11,725 nt of DNA. It comes from Geothrix sp. GTDB lineage: Bacteria; Acidobacteriota; Holophagae; Holophagales; Holophagaceae. A model generated the notes under the pieces. It was not told the origin of the DNA. It did no database searches and saw nothing but the letters and a program-made list of their open reading frames with translations. Each line of letters begins with the position of its first letter. Position 1 is the stretch's first letter. The stretch is from assembly GCA_023701165.1 (NCBI GenBank), contig JAMPXL010000006.1, positions 1-11,725 of the forward strand. The letters run 5' to 3'. Of the stretch, positions 6,749-11,725 are shown piece after piece. The translations under genes and the position numbers were made by a program.

Positions 6749-6846
6749 TTTTCCGCTTTCTTTCGCATTGACAGCCAGGATGCCTTTACCAGGCAGGAAA
6801 GGGGGGGCGAAAAGGTCTCGCACCATCCATTCCGTCACCCGATGGC

Positions 6847-9800
6847 CTACACCAGGGCCTCGGCCTCCCGGAGCTGCACGCTCACCAGGCGCGAACAGCC
6901 CGCCTCCTCCATGGTGACGCCGTAGAGGGTGTCCGCGGCGACCATGGTGGGCTTCTGGTGGGTGATCACGATGAACTGGGTGTCAGCCTTCATCTTCTGC
7001 ACCATGGCGGCGAACCGGCTCACGTTGGCCTCGTCCAGGGGCGCGTCCACCTCGTCCAGCACGCAGAAGGGGCTGGGCTTGAAGTGGAAGATGGCGAAGA
7101 GCAGTGAGATGGCGGTAAGCGCCTTCTCGCCGCCGCTCAGCAGGGTGAGGGCCTTGGCGCTTTTGCCCGGAGGCTGGGCCGTGATCTCGATGCCGCACTC
7201 CAGCAGGTTCTTGGGATCCTCCAGGCTCAGATGGGCGTTCCCGCCTCCGAAGGCTTCGCGGAAGACCTCCTGGAACCGGCCATTCACGAAATCGAAGGCC
7301 TCCCGGAAACGCTCCTCGCTGGTGGCGTTGATTTCCTGGATGGTGGATTCCAGATTGCCGATGGCGGCCGTGACGTCGGCCCGCTGCTCGTTCATGAAGG
7401 CCAGCCGCGTCTCCGCCTCCTCCAGTTCCTGGATGGCCAGGGGGTTCACGCCACCCAGCTCCATCCGGCGGCCCTGAAGCTCGTTCAGGCGCGTCTGGTG
7501 GACCAATTCCCCTTCGGACCAGGCCACGCGCTCCTCGTCGCTGATGCCCGCAAGGAAGGCGGGGACCTCCATGCCCAGCGCCAGTTCGACCTCCTTCGAC
7601 AGGGCCTCCTGGCTGCCCTGCACCTGGGCGCCGTGGATGAGCACCTCCTGGTGCTGCGCCCGGGCATTTTCCAGGGCCCCCTGGAATTCACGGGCCGCCC
7701 GCTCCTGCACCCGCAGGGTCTCCTGCTCCAGTTCCAGCCGGGGCTGGGCCTCCAGGGCCTGGGCCTGCACGCCCTCCCGCTCCTGCAACAACCCCTGGGA
7801 TTCCGACTCCAGGTCCGCCAGGCGCCGGACGCAGGCCTCCACCCGGCCGGTCAGCTCCTTGGCCTCCCCTTCCAGCCGCTGCCGCTCAGCCTCCAGATCG
7901 AACCGGCCCCGCTGGGCCAGCTGGAGGTGCCGCTCGTGGCCATCCCGCTCCGCCCAGACCGCATCGCGGCTGCGGGCGGCCTCCATGCGCTGGTCGCGCC
8001 GCTCGTCCAGCCGGTGCCGGGCCTCGCGGACCAGGCCCTCGGCCTGCTGGATGGCCTGCTCCAGCTCGGTATCGTTGGCCTCCTCGGGATGGGCCTCCAG
8101 CTCCCGGAGCTGGCCTTGCAGCCCCTTGATCTCGGCTTCGATCTGCCCCCACAGGGCATCCGCCCGCTCGCTGGCGACGCGGATCTCGGACAACTGGCCC
8201 TGCAGCGAGGTCCGCTGGGCCTTCAGGCTGTCCGTCCGCCGCCGCAGCACCCGCAGGTCCTCATCGATCTCCGTGGAACGCTCCCGGGCCGCCCGGGTGT
8301 CGTCGCCGCCGCGGCCGCGCCGGGCCTCCAGATCCTCGATGCGGTCGAGCAGCGCCTCGCGGGTGCCCTTGGCCTCCTCCTGCTCGGCCCGCAGTTTCAG
8401 GGGCGAGGCCGCGGGCGCGGACACGCCCAGCTGCATGGGACCGAAGGGCAGCCGCACGAAGGCCGGGGAGACGAAGGCCAGGTCGGGGTGGGCCAGGACC
8501 AGGCCCGGCAGCGCCTCGTCCGGGCATCGGAAGGCGCGGTTCAGCAGGCCGCCCAGGGGGCGGTCCACGCCTGACCACTGCAGGTGGGCCCGCAGGGGCT
8601 CGCAGCCTTCGGGAACGGGGGGAAGGGGCGCTTCCGGCTCCAGGGCCAGCAGCAGGTGGCCCGGCGCCCCCGCGGCGCGGCCGGCCGTGGGCTCATCGAT
8701 GGCCAGCACCTGGAGCCAGCTGCCCAGGAGGCGCTCCAGGTCGGGCCGCAGCGCCTCGTCCACCGTGAGCTGGTCCACCAGACTCTGCGGCCGGACCCCC
8801 TGCTCCCTCAGCCAGGCCAGTCCCTTCTGCCATTCGGCGTCGCCGAACCCCTTGGCCAGCAGGTCGGAAATCTGCCGCAGGCGCCGCTCGGCGGCGTCCA
8901 GCTCGGCCTCGGCCCGGTGATGATCCTGGGTCAGGGACCGCTGGGCCTCCTCCAGCTGCTCGGCGCGGCGGCGCTGGTCGAGCGAGGCCTCCTCTGCTTG
9001 TTCGAGCTGGGAGAGCAGGCCCTCCAGGGTGCGCTCCACCTGGCCCGCCTCCGCCTCGAGGCTTTCCATCCGGGGGGCGCGGACGGACTCCTCGTGGTTG
9101 AGGGTGTCCAGGCGGCCTTCCAGCTGGGCGATCTGGGTCTGGACGGCCAGGCGCTGCTTCTGCCGGGCCACGGCCTCCTTCTGGGCCTCGGCCTTGCGTT
9201 CCCGCAGGACCAGGAGCTCCGCCTCGGCGCGGCGGAGGCCGCCCTGGGCCAGGGCCACGACCTCTTCGGCCTTGGCCAGCTCCGCTTCCTGCAGGGCGAG
9301 GCGCTCGCCGGCCTCCTTCAGCTGGACTTCCAGCGAGCTGAAGGAATCCCCGGACTCCGCCAGCCGCGCCACCAGGGCCTGGATGTGCTCCTCCAGCCGG
9401 CTCCGGTGGTCCCGAGCCTCGACCCGCCGGTCCTCCTGGAAGCTGCGCTCCTGGTCCGCCAGCTGGAGGCGCTGATCCAGCCCCAGCATGGCCGCGGCAC
9501 GCTTCGCCTGGGCCTGCTGCTGCTCGTCCACAGACAGCCGCAGGGCCTCGACCTCCGAGGCCTTTTCGGACACCTGCGCCGTGAGCTCGGCCACCCGGCG
9601 CTCGGCCTGGTCCAGGTCATCCAGGATGCGCCGCTTGGCCGCCTCCAGTTCCACGGCCTTCCCCGCGAGCAGCACGCGCTGGGTGGCCTTGATGGCCGTG
9701 TCCAGCTCCTTCGCCTTCCGGGCGCGGGCGGCCTGGCGGCGCAGCGAATCCATCTGCTTGCCCAGCTCATAGAGGATGTCATCGAGCCGCTGGAGGTTGC

Positions 9801-10356
9801 CCCGGGTCTCGTCCAGGCGCTTCTCCGCGTCGGCGCGGCGCAGTTTGTAGCGCGTGATGCCCGCCGCCTCTTCCAGCAGCAGGCGCCGGTCCTTGGGCTT
9901 GCTGCTGAGGATCAGGTCGATCTGGCCCTGCTGGATGAAGCTGTAGGCGCGCGTCCCCATGCCCGTGTCCAGCAGCATGTCCTGCACGTCCTTGAGCCGG
10001 GCCTCCCGGCCGTTGATGCGGTATTCACTGCCGGTGTCGCGGTAGAGGCGGCGGGAGATGACGACCTCCCGGGTGGAACCGGGGAGGGCCGGATCCGGCA
10101 TGTCGAGGACCAGCTTCACCTCGGCCATGCCGGTGGGGCGGCGCTGGGCCGTGCCCGAGAAGATCACGTCGGCCATCTCGGAACCGCGCAGCATGGAGGC
10201 CCGCTGCTCGCCCAGCACCCAGGCGAGGCTGTCGGAGATATTGGACTTCCCGCAGCCGTTGGGACCCACGACCGCAGTCATGCCGCCGGGGAAGCTGAGC
10301 TTCTGCGCGTCGGCGAAGGACTTGAATCCGTGGAGTTCGAGGGAGATCAGGCGCAC
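6847..10356 (-). CDS. smc: Chromosome segregation/condensation ATPase SMC
   Basis: SMC dimerises through its hinge, binds ScpA/ScpB and organises newly replicated chromosomes in the nucleoid. The 1169 residues fit the family (about 1170-1190). The N-terminal head starts RLISLELHGFKSFAD and has Walker A GPNGCGKS at 31-38, with a Q-loop region SFIQQGQIDLIL and LLEEAAGITRYK near 150-180. Long Glu/Arg/Ala-rich coiled coils flank a hinge at about 519-650. The C-terminal head has signature LSGGEK at 1073-1078 and Walker B FCVLDEVD at 1097-1104. The chosen start is GTG at 10354-10356, which aligns with the family N-terminus; GGAG lies about 10 nt upstream. In-frame ATG codons 15 or 16 residues earlier (MEADVPHH..., from 10401 or 10404) are alternatives. 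The hinge is divergent. scpA and scpB are not in the window. Confidence 0.95.
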   Translation of the reverse strand: MRLISLELHGFKSFADAQKLSFPGGMTAVVGPNGCGKSNISDSLAWVLGEQRASMLRGSEMADVIFSGTAQRRPTGMAEVKLVLDMPDPALPGSTREVVISRRLYRDTGSEYRINGREARLKDVQDMLLDTGMGTRAYSFIQQGQIDLILSSKPKDRRLLLEEAAGITRYKLRRADAEKRLDETRGNLQRLDDILYELGKQMDSLRRQAARARKAKELDTAIKATQRVLLAGKAVELEAAKRRILDDLDQAERRVAELTAQVSEKASEVEALRLSVDEQQQAQAKRAAAMLGLDQRLQLADQERSFQEDRRVEARDHRSRLEEHIQALVARLAESGDSFSSLEVQLKEAGERLALQEAELAKAEEVVALAQGGLRRAEAELLVLRERKAEAQKEAVARQKQRLAVQTQIAQLEGRLDTLNHEESVRAPRMESLEAEAGQVERTLEGLLSQLEQAEEASLDQRRRAEQLEEAQRSLTQDHHRAEAELDAAERRLRQISDLLAKGFGDAEWQKGLAWLREQGVRPQSLVDQLTVDEALRPDLERLLGSWLQVLAIDEPTAGRAAGAPGHLLLALEPEAPLPPVPEGCEPLRAHLQWSGVDRPLGGLLNRAFRCPDEALPGLVLAHPDLAFVSPAFVRLPFGPMQLGVSAPAASPLKLRAEQEEAKGTREALLDRIEDLEARRGRGGDDTRAARERSTEIDEDLRVLRRRTDSLKAQRTSLQGQLSEIRVASERADALWGQIEAEIKGLQGQLRELEAHPEEANDTELEQAIQQAEGLVREARHRLDERRDQRMEAARSRDAVWAERDGHERHLQLAQRGRFDLEAERQRLEGEAKELTGRVEACVRRLADLESESQGLLQEREGVQAQALEAQPRLELEQETLRVQERAAREFQGALENARAQHQEVLIHGAQVQGSQEALSKEVELALGMEVPAFLAGISDEERVAWSEGELVHQTRLNELQGRRMELGGVNPLAIQELEEAETRLAFMNEQRADVTAAIGNLESTIQEINATSEERFREAFDFVNGRFQEVFREAFGGGNAHLSLEDPKNLLECGIEITAQPPGKSAKALTLLSGGEKALTAISLLFAIFHFKPSPFCVLDEVDAPLDEANVSRFAAMVQKMKADTQFIVITHQKPTMVAADTLYGVTMEEAGCSRLVSVQLREAEALV

Positions 10357-10588
10357 GCGGGTCGCGCTCCGGGGAAAGTGGTGGGGAACATCTGCCTCCA
10401 TCATTCCACACCAAGCGTGACCTCCGTCCCCTTGGGAATCCGATGGAGGCCCGCTAGACTCGATTCCTTCCCCTGTCCTGTCAGGAGTCGTCTGTGCATG
10501 CTCCCAGCCCCCCTCCGCGCGACCCGGCGATGGATGCCCGGCCGGGAGCTTCATGCCTGGGCCGGATGGCCGCGGCCAGGGGACAGGC
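10357..10588. other. Divergent promoter region between smc and the pilM-like gene
   Basis: These 232 nt separate two divergent genes and should hold the promoters of both. A rightward promoter is visible at 10432-10460. For smc (leftward) I see only a poor candidate, TTGGTG and GATGTT with 16 nt between them on the minus strand, not strong enough to call. The rightward leader is about 120 nt and carries AGGAG at 10483-10487 ahead of out-of-frame GTG (10494) and ATG (10498) codons. Confidence 0.45.
10432..10460 (+). promoter_or_regulatory. Sigma70-like promoter upstream of the pilM-like gene
   Basis: TTGGGA (10432-10437) and TAGACT (10455-10460), each 4 of 6 consensus bases, are separated by the ideal 17 nt. 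Transcription would start near 10467 and run into the pilM-like and pilN-like genes. Confidence 0.45.
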
Positions 10589-11320
10589 ATGAGGCTGCCT
10601 TTCCTCCAGGCCCCCACGGCGTCCCTGCTCTGGCTGGAGGCCCACCGGATCCACACCGCCACCCACCGGCGCCCGCTGGCGGCCCCCCCCACGGAGGACC
10701 AGCTGGCCCAGGCCCTGACCTCCCTGCCCCAGGGTCCCACCCGCTGGGTGCTCGATGACCTCTGGACGCCTTCCGTTTTGTTGAGGGACCTCACGGAGCT
10801 GCCCAAGGGGGCCGAAGCCCAGGAGGCCTTCTTCCGCTGGCGCTTCAACCAGACCCTGGCCCTGACGGAGCCGCACTTCGTCCAGGCCCTGGAGACAGAG
10901 CCGGGCACCTGGCTGGCCTCCGGCATCCGGGAGGAATTCCGGGAATCCCTGCTCCAGCTGGGCCTCCGCATGGACCGGACCCTGCACGGGTTGACGCCGC
11001 GCTGGCTGCACCTCTACAACCTCCTCGCCCCCACGCTGAACCTGCCCGGCATGCTCCTCTCCCTGAGCCCCGTGGGCCAGGGGCGCTACGCCGGCACCCT
11101 GGTGGCCTGGGGACGGACCCTCTGCCTCCTGCGCCAGTGGACCGAGCCCCTGGATCCCCAGGGCTGGAACGAAGAGCGCATCGCCCCCAGCGCCGCCTTC
11201 CTCCAGCGGGAATCCCGGACGCCGCAGAGCCTGGCCGTCTGGGGCGCTTCCGCCTGGCCGGAGACCGGCCTCCCGACGCGGATCCTGGATGACCGCTTCG
11301 CCCTGGCGGAGACGCCCTGA
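10589..11320 (+). CDS. Short PilM/GspL-like protein (putative pilus or secretion assembly)
   Basis: This 243-residue protein resembles the actin-fold PilM/GspL group that works at the inner face of the membrane and contacts PilN in type IV pilus or type II secretion machines. Evidence is the region WVLDDLWTPSVLL...LPKG...RWRFNQTL (53-90), which parallels the PilM/GspL stretch with a D-xx-W motif, an ELPK-like segment and an R-W-x-hydrophobic helix. Next come an ASGIREEFRESLLQLGL segment (110-126), parallel to the LVA-x-R-x-x-x-x-Y...AGL helix, and above all a PilN-like neighbour. It has no signal peptide or membrane segment. It is shorter than PilM (about 350) and lacks the usual N-terminal IDIGSSSVK nucleotide motif. 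ATG 10589 is chosen because AGGGG lies 7-8 nt upstream; ATG 10553 is the in-frame alternative. Its stop overlaps the next start by one base. Confidence 0.6.
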   Translation: MRLPFLQAPTASLLWLEAHRIHTATHRRPLAAPPTEDQLAQALTSLPQGPTRWVLDDLWTPSVLLRDLTELPKGAEAQEAFFRWRFNQTLALTEPHFVQALETEPGTWLASGIREEFRESLLQLGLRMDRTLHGLTPRWLHLYNLLAPTLNLPGMLLSLSPVGQGRYAGTLVAWGRTLCLLRQWTEPLDPQGWNEERIAPSAAFLQRESRTPQSLAVWGASAWPETGLPTRILDDRFALAETP

Positions 11321-11725
11321 TGGCCGTTCCCGCCCTCCACCTCAACCTCGCCCCCCGCCCCAGTCCGTGGCGGCAGCACCACCGGGTCCTCGGATGGGCC
11401 GCCCTGGCCTTCGGCCTCGCCGTCCTCACGGGCTCCCTGGCCCTCACTTGGCGCGCCTACCACCAGGCCAACCGGGCGGGACGCGATGCCGTGGCCCTGA
11501 CCGAGGAAGCCCGGCGCGCCGCCCGCCAGGAATCGCAGCTCCAGGCCTCGCTTCAGGGCATGGACGCCACCCGGGAGCAGTCCCGGTGGAAGGTTGCCGA
11601 ACGCATCCTCCTGGAACGGAGCCTTCCCTGGTCCCGGGTCACCGCCGAACTGGAGCAGTGCATGGTCCCCGGCATGCGCCTGAAGGGGCTCCAGCGGACC
11701 CGCGGCAATGGCCAGCAGGTGGTGA
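11320..11725 (+). CDS. PilN-like membrane protein (partial, 3' end outside window)
   Basis: The first 135 residues of a PilN-type pilus or secretion assembly protein are visible before the window ends. The N-terminus LHLNLAPRP (6-14) matches the cytoplasmic NLxPxR peptide by which PilN binds PilM. One transmembrane helix follows at about 22-45, then an Arg/Glu/Gln-rich coiled coil (about 46-90). The segment SLPWSRVTAELEQCMVPGMRLKGLQ (split: SLPWSRVTAELEQ at 101-113, PGMRLKGLQ at 117-125) is the characteristic PilN entry into the periplasmic ferredoxin-like domain. The ATG shares its A with the upstream TGA stop, so translation is probably coupled to the pilM-like gene. PilO, PilP and PilQ genes may follow outside the window. 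GspL/GspM-type proteins are an alternative. Confidence 0.78.
   Translation, partial: MAVPALHLNLAPRPSPWRQHHRVLGWAALAFGLAVLTGSLALTWRAYHQANRAGRDAVALTEEARRAARQESQLQASLQGMDATREQSRWKVAERILLERSLPWSRVTAELEQCMVPGMRLKGLQRTRGNGQQVV

Larger units (their letters stand above)
6524..6846. other. Intergenic region with origin-like organisation (DnaA-box-like sites plus AT-rich island)
   Basis: This 323-nt gap between the convergent TPR gene and smc contains no credible gene. From left to right it holds three 7-mers at 11-nt spacing (6532-6560), two DnaA-box-like 9-mers (6577-6597), an AT-rich island (6654-6711), a chain of short palindromes (6709-6738), and an inverted DnaA-box-like 9-mer (6740-6748). This combination is typical of bacterial replication origins or DnaA-titration and DnaA-reactivation loci. 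Against an origin: the flanking genes converge, no origin-linked gene is visible, and the plus strand stays C-rich on both sides in the blocks I counted. It might instead be a low-GC scar or a bidirectional termination zone. Confidence 0.4.

Noticed and set aside
6768..6773. Consensus -35 hexamer TTGACA
   Set aside because: No -10 box lies 16-18 nt downstream and no gene follows on the plus strand, so it is probably chance.
8584..10758. 724-residue plus-strand open frame antisense to smc, and the 447-residue one at 7231-8574
   Set aside because: Both are shadows of the smc coding strand in GC-rich DNA. They are low in complexity (Leu, Gly, Gln) and match no family, while SMC shows every diagnostic motif.
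10357..10971. N-terminal extension of smc to a far upstream ATG
   Set aside because: It would overlap the divergent pilM-like gene and adds about 205 residues of Ser/Arg-rich shadow sequence before the normal SMC start.

Overview
The window is a GC-rich stretch of bacterial chromosome with third codon positions almost all G or C. Nothing in it fixes the taxon. The fused gamma-alpha KorA, the divergent PilM/PilN-type pair and the overall protein style suggest an anaerobic or facultative member of the Acidobacteriota, perhaps the Holophaga/Geothrix group; that is an inference from memory of protein families. No insertion sequence, phage gene, CRISPR array or rRNA is visible.

Left part (1-3140): korA and korB encode a two-subunit 2-oxoacid:ferredoxin oxidoreductase, tightly spaced and closed by a perfect 15-bp stem-loop. 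A tRNA-Ala(CGC) gene follows, with its own sigma70-like promoter and a strong intrinsic terminator. Middle part (3140-6523): after a 289-nt spacer come ruvA (Holliday junction helicase subunit), a D-isomer 2-hydroxyacid dehydrogenase whose start overlaps the ruvA stop, and a 513-residue cytoplasmic protein built of about ten tetratricopeptide repeats. Right part: smc (chromosome condensation ATPase) lies on the minus strand from 10356 to 6847. Divergent from it, at 10589, is the start of a probable type IV pilus or type II secretion assembly operon, with a short PilM/GspL-like protein followed by a PilN-like membrane protein that runs off the window.

The most unusual stretch is the 323-nt gap 6524-6846, between the convergent ends of the TPR gene and smc. 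It holds three 7-mers spaced exactly 11 nt apart, two DnaA-box-like sequences 12 nt apart, a 58-nt AT-rich island bounded by inverted repeats, a run of three short palindromes, and a third, oppositely oriented DnaA-box-like sequence. This is the layout of a replication origin or another DnaA-bound locus. However, dnaA, dnaN, mnmG and rpmH are not in the window, and the plus strand is C-rich in the blocks I counted on both sides. The assignment is therefore a hypothesis.

The genes are mostly housekeeping: central anaerobic carbon metabolism (korAB), translation (tRNA-Ala), DNA repair and chromosome structure (ruvA, smc), and surface appendage assembly (pilM/pilN-like).
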